64,000 nucleotides of DNA. Origin: Lachnospiraceae bacterium. GTDB lineage: Bacteria > Bacillota > Clostridia > Lachnospirales > Lachnospiraceae. Numbering within the stretch: position 1 is the stretch's first letter; every line of letters starts with the position of its first letter. A program made the translations under genes and the position numbers. A model generated the notes under the pieces. The model was not told the DNA's origin and searched no databases. It was given only the letters and a program-made list of their open reading frames with translations. Of this stretch, positions 28,732 to 37,589 are shown piece by piece. The stretch spans positions 1 to 64,000 of the forward strand of contig CAJTEY010000001.1 in the NCBI GenBank assembly GCA_910575775.1. The letters are read 5' to 3'.

Positions 28732-28755
28732 TATTGTCATTATGACCCTGTGATA

Positions 28756-29673
28756 TCACTTTAACTTGATTCTCGGATCAACCAGTTTGTAAATGATATC
28801 CACAACCACGTTCATCACGATAACAAGGGTCGCCAGGAAGATCGTCGTTCCCATAATCAGCGTGTAATCGCGTCCGTTGATCGCCTTGATAAACTCTCCG
28901 CCAAGTCCCGGAATGACAAAGATCTTCTCCATCACGAAGCTTCCCGTAATGGTGTACGCAAGCATGGGACCCACATAGGTTACTACCGGCAGAATCGCGT
29001 TTCTAAGCGCGTGCTTGAAGAGTATCTTTCCTCCCGCCAGTCCTTTTGCCCGCGCCGTGCGCATGTAATCCTGTCCGAGCACATCCAGCATGGAGGAACG
29101 CATCAGACGCATAATATAGGCCGTGGGATAGAAAGACAGGGCAATCACCGGCATCACATAGTGCTTTGCACTCTCCAGACCCATCGTGGGCAAAAGCCCC
29201 AGCTTCACGCCGAAGAAATACATGAGCAGCGTACAGATCACGAAGCTGGGCACCGCGATACCGCATGTCGCAATCACGCTGATTACGCTGTCCGCCGCCT
29301 TCCCCCGCTTCAAAGCGGCGATACTGCCAAGCGGGATTCCAAGAATCAGCGCCACGAGAACGGATATCCCGCCGACTCTCGCGGACACGGGAAATTTCAT
29401 GGAAATGATCGACATGACGGTACGGCCTCTCTGTTTCAGACTGTCCCCGAAATCTCCGTGAAGCGCCCCGGTCATATAGTTCACATAGCGCTGGGACATT
29501 GGCTTATCCAGTCCGTACTTCGCCTCCAGCGCCGCCTGCGCCTGGGGGCTGATCGCCTTCTCCGACAAAAACGGACCGCCGGGCACCAGATTCATCAGAA
29601 AAAAGGTGAGTGTGGCAACCGCCCAGATCGTCACGACTGCCAGCAAAATTCTCTTTACAATGTACCTAAGCAT
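28756..29673 (-). CDS. oppB: oligopeptide ABC transporter permease OppB
   Basis: 305 residues, six membrane helices. It starts MLRYIVKRILLAVVTIWAVATLTFFLMNLVPGGPF in pieces, the standard OppB N-terminus, and carries the EAA loop DYMRTARAKGLAGGKILFKHALRNAILP. The C-terminus VVDIIYKLVDPRIKL is conserved. AGGAGTTAAGTT precedes the ATG. It lies 15 bases after tex, so the transporter may be read from the tex promoter. Confidence 0.95.
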   Translation of the reverse strand: MLRYIVKRILLAVVTIWAVATLTFFLMNLVPGGPFLSEKAISPQAQAALEAKYGLDKPMSQRYVNYMTGALHGDFGDSLKQRGRTVMSIISMKFPVSARVGGISVLVALILGIPLGSIAALKRGKAADSVISVIATCGIAVPSFVICTLLMYFFGVKLGLLPTMGLESAKHYVMPVIALSFYPTAYIMRLMRSSMLDVLGQDYMRTARAKGLAGGKILFKHALRNAILPVVTYVGPMLAYTITGSFVMEKIFVIPGLGGEFIKAINGRDYTLIMGTTIFLATLVIVMNVVVDIIYKLVDPRIKLK

Positions 29674-29688
29674 AACTTAACTCCTTTT

Positions 29689-32043
29689 CTACTGTCTTTT
29701 GATCTTCATGGTAAGTCCAATCCGCTTCTTCGGCACATCCACCGTGAGCACCTGCACATCCACAATATCCCCCACGCTGACCGCCTCCAGCGGATGTTTG
29801 ATGTAGCGGTCCGTAATCTGCGAGATATGTACCAGTCCGTCCTGGTGTACGCCGATATCCACGAAGACGCCGAAGTCAATCACATTTCTGACCGTTCCCT
29901 TTAAAATCATGCCGGGCTTTAAATCCTTCATATCTAATACGTCGCTTCTAAGGATCGGCGCAGGCATGTCGTCTCTGGGATCGCGGGCCGGTTTTTCCAG
30001 CTCTGTCAGAATATCAATCAGCGTAATCTCTCCGATTCCCAGCTCCTCGGCCAGCTTTTTCTTGTCCTTGACTCTCCTGGCCAGATTGCTCACCGCAGTC
30101 TGCCCGGAACTGCCGGAGCCGGAGTTTGCGACACTTGTGTCATTTTCCTCTGCCGCCATATCCACGCCGCCAAGCGCCGCCGCCAGGGCCTTTCCCATAG
30201 CCGTGTCCGTATTGCGGATCACCGGCTTTTTCGGGCGGGGCTTCTTCTCCTTCACGGGAGCCGGTTTCTTCACCGCCGCCTTCTTCTGGGCCTCCTTCAC
30301 GTCTTCCATCGTAAGCCCGAGCTTCTCCATCAGCTTCCCTGCCGCCTCGTAAGATTCCGGGTGCACGCTGGTGGCGTCCAGGGGATTGTCTCCGTCCGCG
30401 ATGCGCATAAAGCCGGCGCACTGTTCAAAGGCCTTCGGCCCCAGCTTGGCCACCTTGAGAAGCTGCCTTCTGTTGGAAAAGCGGCCGTTTGTTTCCCGGT
30501 ATTCCACGATATTTCTGGCAATCACCTTGGTCACGCCGGAGACATACTCAAGCAGGGATGCGGATGCGGTATTCAGATCCACGCCGACCCGGTTCACGCT
30601 GTCCTCCACGACACCGCCAAGGGCTTCGCTCAGCTTCTTCTGGTTCATGTCATGCTGATACTGCCCAACACCGATGGACTTGGGATCGATTTTTACCAGC
30701 TCAGCCAGCGGATCCTGCAGTCTTCTCGCGATGGAAGCCGCGCTTCTTTGGCCCACGTCAAACTCCGGAAATTCCTCCGTGGCAAGCTTGCTGGCGGAAT
30801 AGACAGACGCGCCCGCCTCGTTCACAATCACATACTGGACCGGCACGTCCAGCTCTTTAATCAGCTCCACAATCACCTGCTCGGACTCTCTGGATGCCGT
30901 CCCGTTCCCGACGGAAATCAAGGATACGTTGTATTTTTTGATCAGCTTTTTCAGCTCCGCCTTCGCCTGTTCCACCTTATTCTGGGGCGCGGTCGGATAA
31001 ATTACCTTCGTGTCCAGCACTTTTCCCGTCTCATCCACAACCGCCAGCTTACAGCCTGTGCGGAAAGCCGGATCCCAGCCAAGCACGACTTTACCCTTGA
31101 TGGGCGGCTGCAATAAAAGCTGCTCCAGATTTTTTCCAAATACGGAAATCGCGCCGTCCTCCGCCTTCTCGGTGAGGTCGTTTCTGATCTCCCGCTCGAT
31201 GGCCGGTGCGATCAGCCTGTCATAACTGTCAGCGATTACTTCCTCCAGAATCGGAGATGTGACATGATTGTCATTTATTATGGTTTTGGTGCGCAGAAAC
31301 TGCAGAATCCGCTCCTCGGGCGCCTCCACTTTCACAGTCAGGAACTTTTCATTCTCACCCCTGTTGATCGCAAGCACCCGGTGCCCGGCCACCTTGCTGA
31401 CGGGCTCCTCATATTGATAGTACATCTCGTAAACACTCTCCGCCTTCTCGTCCTTGGCGGCAGTTACAAGCTTTCCTTCCTTCATGGTCATATCGCGGAT
31501 ATAGATGCGGTAATCCGCCTCGTCGGAAATCTGTTCCGCGATAATGTCTTTCGCCCCCTGCAGCGCCTCAGCCGCTGTTTTCACGGTTTTCGCCTCATCC
31601 TCGTCCTCATGGACGTATTTCTCCGCCTCGGCTTCAATGGGTTCCGTGGTCTCCTGGGCAAGAATAAACGCTGCGAGCGGTTCTAAGCCCTTCTCCTTCG
31701 CCACACCCGCCCGGGTCTTTCTCTTCGGGCGGTAAGGGCGGTAAAGATCCTCCACCACCACCATAGTCTGCGCCGCCTCAATGCGCTCGCGCAGTTCGTC
31801 TGTCAGCTTTCCCTGCTCCTCGATGCTGCCAAGAACCTGCGCCTTCTTCTCCTCCAGATTCCGCAGATAAGTAAGCCGTTCATGCAGATCTCTTAAAACC
31901 TCATCGTTTAAGGAACCTGTCATCTCCTTCCTGTAGCGGGCGATAAAGGGAATCGTGTTCCCCTCGTCAATCAGCGATACCGCTGCCTCAACCTGCCATT
32001 TTTCTACCTGTAATTCCTCTTTTAGTTTTAGTATAATGTCCAT
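29689..32043 (-). CDS. tex: Tex-family S1 RNA-binding transcription accessory protein
   Basis: 784 residues from the ATG after AAGAGGGTATTT. The Tex layout is complete: N-terminal helical domain (KWQVEAAVSLIDEGNTIPFIARYRKE in pieces), a YqgF/RNase H-like domain (VVLGWDPAFRTGCKLAVVDETGKVL), helix-hairpin-helix motifs (VNRVGVDLNTASASLLEYVSGV) and a C-terminal S1 domain (GMILKGTVRNVIDFGVFVDIGVHQDGLVHIS). A basic, proline-rich linker of about 100 residues before the S1 domain (KKPAPVKEKKPRPKKP) makes it longer than many Tex proteins. It binds RNA and acts in transcription or RNA quality control. A possible extended -10, TATAAT, lies near 32111-32116. Confidence 0.96.
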   Translation of the reverse strand: MDIILKLKEELQVEKWQVEAAVSLIDEGNTIPFIARYRKEMTGSLNDEVLRDLHERLTYLRNLEEKKAQVLGSIEEQGKLTDELRERIEAAQTMVVVEDLYRPYRPKRKTRAGVAKEKGLEPLAAFILAQETTEPIEAEAEKYVHEDEDEAKTVKTAAEALQGAKDIIAEQISDEADYRIYIRDMTMKEGKLVTAAKDEKAESVYEMYYQYEEPVSKVAGHRVLAINRGENEKFLTVKVEAPEERILQFLRTKTIINDNHVTSPILEEVIADSYDRLIAPAIEREIRNDLTEKAEDGAISVFGKNLEQLLLQPPIKGKVVLGWDPAFRTGCKLAVVDETGKVLDTKVIYPTAPQNKVEQAKAELKKLIKKYNVSLISVGNGTASRESEQVIVELIKELDVPVQYVIVNEAGASVYSASKLATEEFPEFDVGQRSAASIARRLQDPLAELVKIDPKSIGVGQYQHDMNQKKLSEALGGVVEDSVNRVGVDLNTASASLLEYVSGVTKVIARNIVEYRETNGRFSNRRQLLKVAKLGPKAFEQCAGFMRIADGDNPLDATSVHPESYEAAGKLMEKLGLTMEDVKEAQKKAAVKKPAPVKEKKPRPKKPVIRNTDTAMGKALAAALGGVDMAAEENDTSVANSGSGSSGQTAVSNLARRVKDKKKLAEELGIGEITLIDILTELEKPARDPRDDMPAPILRSDVLDMKDLKPGMILKGTVRNVIDFGVFVDIGVHQDGLVHISQITDRYIKHPLEAVSVGDIVDVQVLTVDVPKKRIGLTMKIKRQ

Positions 32044-32290
32044 AAATACCCTCTTCTTTATCGCTTCATCACGCCAAAGTATACATGCATTCTTTAGCCT
32101 AACGTTTTTATTATACAGGATAAATTCAAAATTCGCCACAGGAAATGCATGCTTCCACTGGTTTTTTTCGGAAAAACATGCTAAACTATAGAGGATTATA
32201 GAGATACAGCGTGTAAAAGCACGAATTTTCGGTACAGATCACCGCAGTCATGCATAAAATGACAGCAGGCATCTGCGACAGGGAGGTACT

Positions 32291-32818
32291 ATGGGCTATC
32301 AGCCAGACAATCCGCAGGGCAGTCCCGGCGGCGGTTACAATCCTTACCATAACAATCCGTATAACAATAATCCTTACAGCAGCAATAACCCGTACAGCAA
32401 CAACCCAAACAATCCTTACGGCGCACCCTTACAGCCTGCCCCCATAAAACCCAGGGGTGCCAGCATGGCTGCCGCTTCCATGATTCTGGGTATCATCACA
32501 CTGGCAAGCCTTCTGCTGCTTCGTCTGTCCATACCCTTTCTTCTGGGCGGCGTCGGCATCATTCTTGCCATCCTCTCAAAAGGCGGCGCGAGGAAAATGA
32601 CCGGAAAGGCAGTAGCGGGCATGGCATGCTGTATTACCGGGCTCGTACTGGACGTGGTGATATGTGTTGCCGCCGTCTGGCTGGTGTTTTCCCTTCCCAG
32701 CCTTTCCCCAGAGCTGACCGAAGAGGTCAACAGGATCTGCGAGGAAGAGTACGGCGTTTCCTATTATGAAATGATGGAAGAAGTTTATGATATGTGGGAT
32801 TACGATACGTCTGAGTAA
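32291..32818 (+). CDS. DUF4190-like membrane protein with Asn/Pro/Tyr-rich N-terminus
   Basis: 175 residues, first of three plus-strand genes. GGGAGGTACT precedes the ATG. The first 55 residues are almost only Asn, Pro, Tyr, Gly and Ser (repeats of NNPY). Two membrane helices follow (about residues 60-85 and 100-145) with ASMILGIITLASLLLL and GKAVAGMACCITGLVLDVVI, the DUF4190 pattern, then a short acidic tail ending YDMWDYDTSE. The function is unknown. The N-terminal part is disordered and may be cytoplasmic. Confidence 0.8.
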   Translation: MGYQPDNPQGSPGGGYNPYHNNPYNNNPYSSNNPYSNNPNNPYGAPLQPAPIKPRGASMAAASMILGIITLASLLLLRLSIPFLLGGVGIILAILSKGGARKMTGKAVAGMACCITGLVLDVVICVAAVWLVFSLPSLSPELTEEVNRICEEEYGVSYYEMMEEVYDMWDYDTSE

Positions 32819-32906
32819 TCCGGGAGCCGGCCTGCTCCGATCAGAGAGCGGCCCGGTATGAAAAATTTCGCGCAAGATGATGTGAAAAGAAAGGCAGGGT
32901 AACAAG

Positions 32907-33536
32907 ATGACAATTTCTCCGATTATAGGATCTTCCTATTACAATCCTTATACAGCATACGGTTCCTATACCGGCCCTTCGGCCGCAGGCTCTTACAGGC
33001 AGGAACAATCCGCCGGCTCCGCTTCCTCCGGGCAGGAACAGGCGCCGGGCGCCCGCGAGACGGAAGCCGCCGCACAGCATATGCCTGGTTCCCCACAGGC
33101 CTCCGAAGACGGCCGCGTTGTTGTCCGCAATCCCGGTGAATCCACCGAAAAGCAGGCTGGCAAAAAGTCCTCGCCTGCTGAGTGCGAAACTTGCAAGAAC
33201 CGAAAATATCAGGACGGCTCCGATGAGGGCGATGTCTCCTTCAAGGCGCCCTCCCACATCGATCCCAAAGCCGCTGCTTCCAAAGTAAGAAGCCACGAGC
33301 AGGAACATGTGAGCAACGCCTACCAGAAAGCCTCTGAAAAGAACGGTAAAGTGGTTTCCTGTAATGTGTCCATCCACACGGATATCTGTCCTGAGTGCGG
33401 CCGGACTTATGTGTCCGGGGGCACCACAGCCACACAGATCAAATATTTTAACGAGGAAAATCCTTACCAGAAAGATATGAAGTCCTCCGATGCAGCAAAT
33501 AAATACCGCGGCATGAACTTCGATGAGGCAGTCTGA
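32907..33536 (+). CDS. SprA-related putative metalloprotease
   Basis: 209 residues. A low-complexity N-terminal half (Ser/Gln/Ala-rich, with SAGSASSGQEQAPG) is followed by CETCKNRKYQDGSDEGDVSFK, where a CxxC site lies. A conserved block AASKVRSHEQEHVSNAYQKA contains HEQEH, a HExxH-like zinc site, and CPECGRTYVSGGTTATQIKY adds a second CxxC. This is the pattern of SprA-related bacterial proteins annotated as putative metalloproteases; the activity is not shown. There is no signal peptide. It follows the DUF4190-like gene by 88 bases and ends 1 base before the next start. Confidence 0.75.
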   Translation: MTISPIIGSSYYNPYTAYGSYTGPSAAGSYRQEQSAGSASSGQEQAPGARETEAAAQHMPGSPQASEDGRVVVRNPGESTEKQAGKKSSPAECETCKNRKYQDGSDEGDVSFKAPSHIDPKAAASKVRSHEQEHVSNAYQKASEKNGKVVSCNVSIHTDICPECGRTYVSGGTTATQIKYFNEENPYQKDMKSSDAANKYRGMNFDEAV

Positions 33537-33537
33537 T

Positions 33538-34278
33538 ATGAGCCGATTTAAATCTTCTGCAGAATTGAAAGCCAGCGCCAGAGAGCATCTGCTCGGGCAT
33601 TATGGCACGGTCATCGGCGCTTTTTTGCTCATGGGGTTCATTCTTGGCACAGCCACCATCGCTGTGAGCCTGGTCGTTGATCTCTCCACGATACCCGGCA
33701 CAATAATCTACTACGCAATTATGTTTTTGATTTCCGTGCTGACCGGGCTGTTTACCTCCGGCAACGCCTATCTTTACCTGAAGGTGATCTGCGGGCGTCC
33801 CGTCTCGGTGGGTGATCTGTTTTACGGTTTCCAGCTCTGCCCCGACAAAGCCATCACCATACAGGCATGGATCACTCTGATCACTTATATCGCGAATCTG
33901 CCTCAGATTATTTTGAATTATATCATGATGACAAATTTCCACCGTATGGATCAGGTAATGAATCTTATGCTGCCCTACGCCCTCTCCTTGATTCTGTCAG
34001 GGGTGGTCTCCGTCATGCTTGGACTTCTTTACGAACAGGCTTTTTTCCTGCTCCATGATTTCCCCCAGTATACGGCGAAGGAGCTGCTGCAAAAAAGCCG
34101 GCGCCTCATGGTGCACCACAAGGGCAGGCTCTTTTATCTCTATGTGAGTTTTCTTCCGCTCATGCTTCTCGGTCTGTTATCCTGCGGACTCGCCCTGCTG
34201 TGGGTGATTCCCTATATGGCCGCCACGGAGGCAGAGTTTTTTCTGGATCTGATTCAGCATAATACAGAGGCCGCCTGA
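33538..34278 (+). CDS. DUF975 family integral membrane protein
   Basis: 246 residues starting MSRFKSSAELKASAREHLLGHYG, the typical DUF975 start, then about six membrane segments. A hydrophilic loop LLQKSRRLMVHHKGRLFYLYVSFLPLMLLG (pieces) is conserved in the family. The function is unknown. The ATG is one base after the stop of the metalloprotease gene, so the two are probably coupled. The stop codon lies inside the terminator hairpin. Confidence 0.9.
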   Translation: MSRFKSSAELKASAREHLLGHYGTVIGAFLLMGFILGTATIAVSLVVDLSTIPGTIIYYAIMFLISVLTGLFTSGNAYLYLKVICGRPVSVGDLFYGFQLCPDKAITIQAWITLITYIANLPQIILNYIMMTNFHRMDQVMNLMLPYALSLILSGVVSVMLGLLYEQAFFLLHDFPQYTAKELLQKSRRLMVHHKGRLFYLYVSFLPLMLLGLLSCGLALLWVIPYMAATEAEFFLDLIQHNTEAA

Positions 34279-34292
34279 GAGCGGCCTTTTTT
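34269..34292 (+). terminator. terminator of the plus-strand island
   Basis: GGCCGC/GCGGCC with a CTGAGA loop followed by six T. It serves the plus-strand genes and lies just before the end of the converging LRR gene. Confidence 0.85.
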
Positions 34293-34298
34293 ATTTAA

Positions 34299-37200
34299 TC
34301 ACATCGCCCGTCCCAGATATTCCCTGTCAAAACCGTTTTGACCCTCGCGTTTTCCGATGCTGTGATAGTACACCAGCAGACAGAAGATTGCCACGATCGC
34401 ACAACACTTCCTGAATCTGCCTCCCTTCTTCGCCCATCGGATAAACGCCTTCACGAACACTTCCTTCTCCCTCTCGGTCATGCCTCGCCCTTCTTCCATG
34501 AGATAGAGAATCAGGTACGTCAGCCCGGCAATCATGGCTACCGTAGCGTAAATTTCCACCAGAGTAGGATCGTCGGTTTTCGGCTCTCTCCCGTTTGACG
34601 CCGCCTTTTCTGATCCCTGCTCTGCACCGTCGGACATCCGGGCATTTTCTGCTGCACTGTTTACAGCCTGAGGCGCCGTTGTCTGTACCACGGCAGTGGT
34701 CTGTATATCCCCTGTGCCACTGTCTCCGCCACCCGGACTCGGATTATCCCCGCCTCCTGACGTATCGTTGTCATCCGGCTTGTCACCGCCATCCGATTTA
34801 TCTTCCTCGCCCGGCTTATCGTCCCCGCCCGGCTTATCCTCTCCTCCCGGCTTGTCATCCTCGCCCGGCTTATCGTCCCCGCCCGGCTTATCGTCTTCTC
34901 CCGGTTTATCATCCCCGCCCGGCTTATCGTCCCCGCCCGGCTTATCCTCTCCTCCCGGCTTGTCATCCTCGCCCGGCTTATCGTCCCCGCCCGGCTTGTC
35001 ATCCTCGCCCGGCTTATCGTCTTCTCCCGGCGCACCACCGTCGGCTTCAAAAGCCGCATGAATCGTATGATCTTCCGTCACATTCGTGAAAGTATAATAT
35101 CCGGCTCCCGCCTGCGCTCTTGCCAGCGTATCCTTTAGCTCTGCGGTTGCATCCCTGCCGTCCACCGTAACCGTCTTAATTCTGTGCCCCGCATTCGGCA
35201 TGATTGTAAAAGTCTGCTCCCCGCCTTTTGTGACACTTATGTCACCTATCGGAGAAATGGTTCCTCCTCCTGTGGACAACGCCGTGATATGTAACTGCTC
35301 CGCCGGCTTTTCCACCCAGCTTGCAAAGATACCTGTGGTATCGGTCACAGCAATGGCAAAATCATAGGCTGTGCTGCCGCCGTCCGTCGTCTTCCACCCG
35401 GCGAAATCGTAATCCGCTTTGCCCGGATCCGCCGGCTTCGACACCTGCCGCCCTCGCAGGACAATCTGCGGTTCCTGCGGCGTTCCGGCTTTGTAAGCCT
35501 CCGTCCCGTCGTAGAAGGTGGCGGTATAATAATGGATGTCCTCTTCCACATCCGCCCCGTTGACCGTCACATCCACCTGCGTGTCCGCGCCGCTCACACG
35601 CACATTCATCCCCGGATCCCCCGCCCCGGAATAGAGGGAATCTGCGGAAATGCCCGTGACATCATAGACGCGGTAGGTTCCATTTGGCACCTGGCTGATG
35701 CTGTAAGAGCTGTCTCCCGTCTGCCCTTGCACTTCAAGGAATCCACTGCCACCGCCGCCAAGCAGGGCAAAGGTTCTGCTGTGGCCGCTCCATGAATTTT
35801 TATCTTTCTTCACGTTGATGGTCACGGTGTAAGTCTCTATGGTTACTCCTTCATAGGACCAGCCGTACCATCTGCCATTGTCTGCATCGCCGTCATTTTG
35901 CGCGGCCTCTTTGAAGGCGTCAGTATAGGCCTGTCCCCTCAATTCATTCTTACTCGTATCAAATGTACCGAAAAAATGAACATATCTCTTATTCGCCTCA
36001 TTATTGTCAGGAAATGGAGCAAATGCGTCTCTCCCGACCTGTGGAAACCGGATGTCCGCATCTGACGATACAACAATAAAAAACGCTTTCAATTGGCCGC
36101 AATCTTTAAACGCCTCCACACCTATCTTCGATACCTTTTCTGATATTGTCACACTGGCCAGACTGCTGCAATCTGAAAACGCGCCCTCTCCTATACTCGT
36201 TACATTTCCCGGTATCTCCACATTGTTTAAACCGCTACAAGACGCAAATGTATATTGTTCGATACGCGTCACACCTTGCGGTATCTCTACGCCGGTTAAT
36301 TTTTCGCAGTTATAAAATGCAGCCTCCCCTATCTGCGTCACATTTTGCGGTATCTCTATGGCGATTAAGCTCCTACATTGATAAAAAGCGTTCCTCTTTA
36401 TATTCGTTACACTTTCCGGTATCGTTACGCGGGTTAAGCTTTTACAGCCCTCAAACACAGCCGTCTCTACACATGTCACACCCTGCGGTATCTCTGCGCT
36501 GGTTAAACCGCTCCCCGCAAACGCAAGTTCCCCTATTTCCGTCACGCCTGCCGGTATTGTCACACTGGTCAGACGGCTACAGTCACAAAACGCGCCCTCT
36601 CCTATACTCGTCACGCTTTCCGGTATCTCTACCTTCGTTAGCCTGGTGCATCCATCAAATGTCCGCTTCTCTATACCTGCCACACCTTCCGATATCGTTA
36701 CACTCTTTAAATCTTCGTTATGAGCAAATGCCCTCTCCCCTATGCTTCTCACGCTTTTCGGTATCGTTATGCTATTCAAAAAGCAGCTAGTAAACGCGCT
36801 ATTTCCTATTTCTTTCACGCCTTCCGCTATCGTGACGTCGGAAAGGGCGGAGAGCGCAAATGCATTATCCCCTATACGCTCCACACTTGCCGGTATGGAA
36901 ATCGTTTTTAGCGTCCAGCTCTTCTGAAATGCGTTTGCCCCTATTCCTGTCACACGCCAGGCAACTCCATCCTTCACGAATGATTCAGGAATGATTACGT
37001 TTGGCACCCTATTATCCGGGTCTTCCCCTTTTACTTCGACTTCGCCATTTCCTGTCACCCTGTACCAAAGATGAGAACCATCATCCCAGATCGTACCATC
37101 AGCCGCATACGTTTCCATACCCTCATCCTGCGTCAGCATCGTCCCCACTTCCTCAGACAGCGCATTTTGGGAAACAGCTTCTTCCGTGCCACCATTGTCT

Positions 37201-37589
37201 GCACCATCACCGGCTTCCCCTGCGCCGCCTTCTTCCGTGCCGCCATTGCCTGCACCATCACCGGCTTCCCCTGCGCCGCCTTCTTCCGTGCCGCTATTGT
37301 CTGCACCATCACCGGCTTCTCCTGCGCCGCCATTGCCTGCACCATCACCGGCTTCCCCTGTGCCGTCATCTTCATCGTCTTCCGGCGCGTCTTTGTCCCC
37401 CACATCAGCGCCACCCATCTGCATGCCATCCTTATTTTCATCCGAAATGCCCATTTCCGTGGGAGCAGTCCCCTCCTTTGCCAGCAAGGGTACCCGGCAC
37501 TGTCCGACCAGCAGAGCCGCCGTCAGCATCACCGCTATCCACCTGTAACCTTTGTTTTTACTCTTTCTCATCCCGTTTTCCCCGCTCAT
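34299..37589 (-). CDS. BspA-like leucine-rich-repeat surface protein with sortase signal
   Basis: 1096 residues. In order: signal peptide (RWIAVMLTAALLVGQC, about residues 16-35); an acidic low-complexity region with GDGAGNGGTEEGGAGEA repeats (about 70-140); about 13 LRR_5/BspA repeats of 23 residues with the pattern VTIPESVTSIGEGAFxxCSxL (about 205-510); an InlB-type B-repeat (FAGWKTTDGGSTAYDF); a bacterial repeat domain (YTFTNVTEDHTIHAAFE); and a DKPGGDDKPGE linker (34797-35035). The sortase motif candidate EPKTDD lies at about residue 1002, followed by a membrane helix. A further 65 residues with a second helix come after that. The ATG overlaps the sortase stop (TAATG). It is expected to be wall-bound, with a role in adhesion inferred from the family. 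Confidence 0.9.
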   Translation of the reverse strand: MSGENGMRKSKNKGYRWIAVMLTAALLVGQCRVPLLAKEGTAPTEMGISDENKDGMQMGGADVGDKDAPEDDEDDGTGEAGDGAGNGGAGEAGDGADNSGTEEGGAGEAGDGAGNGGTEEGGAGEAGDGADNGGTEEAVSQNALSEEVGTMLTQDEGMETYAADGTIWDDGSHLWYRVTGNGEVEVKGEDPDNRVPNVIIPESFVKDGVAWRVTGIGANAFQKSWTLKTISIPASVERIGDNAFALSALSDVTIAEGVKEIGNSAFTSCFLNSITIPKSVRSIGERAFAHNEDLKSVTISEGVAGIEKRTFDGCTRLTKVEIPESVTSIGEGAFCDCSRLTSVTIPAGVTEIGELAFAGSGLTSAEIPQGVTCVETAVFEGCKSLTRVTIPESVTNIKRNAFYQCRSLIAIEIPQNVTQIGEAAFYNCEKLTGVEIPQGVTRIEQYTFASCSGLNNVEIPGNVTSIGEGAFSDCSSLASVTISEKVSKIGVEAFKDCGQLKAFFIVVSSDADIRFPQVGRDAFAPFPDNNEANKRYVHFFGTFDTSKNELRGQAYTDAFKEAAQNDGDADNGRWYGWSYEGVTIETYTVTINVKKDKNSWSGHSRTFALLGGGGSGFLEVQGQTGDSSYSISQVPNGTYRVYDVTGISADSLYSGAGDPGMNVRVSGADTQVDVTVNGADVEEDIHYYTATFYDGTEAYKAGTPQEPQIVLRGRQVSKPADPGKADYDFAGWKTTDGGSTAYDFAIAVTDTTGIFASWVEKPAEQLHITALSTGGGTISPIGDISVTKGGEQTFTIMPNAGHRIKTVTVDGRDATAELKDTLARAQAGAGYYTFTNVTEDHTIHAAFEADGGAPGEDDKPGEDDKPGGDDKPGEDDKPGGEDKPGGDDKPGGDDKPGEDDKPGGDDKPGEDDKPGGEDKPGGDDKPGEEDKSDGGDKPDDNDTSGGGDNPSPGGGDSGTGDIQTTAVVQTTAPQAVNSAAENARMSDGAEQGSEKAASNGREPKTDDPTLVEIYATVAMIAGLTYLILYLMEEGRGMTEREKEVFVKAFIRWAKKGGRFRKCCAIVAIFCLLVYYHSIGKREGQNGFDREYLGRAM
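34797..35035 (-). repeat. in-frame repeats coding the DKPG linker
   Basis: About eleven units of a 21-base or multiple-of-21 repeat, encoding (G/E)(D/E)DKPG, inside the LRR gene. It is a wall-spanning linker of a surface protein, not a CRISPR array. Such repeats commonly vary in copy number between strains. A second repeat region, coding GEAGDGAGNGG, lies at about 37175-37360. Confidence 0.85.

Noticed and set aside
33523..33537. Earlier ATG for the DUF975 gene
   Set aside because: It lies inside the preceding gene and has no better ribosome binding site; the ATG at 33538 gives the normal family start.
34797..35035. Short regular repeats that could look like a CRISPR array
   Set aside because: They are in frame with the LRR surface gene and encode DKPG units; there are no spacers of unique sequence and no cas genes.
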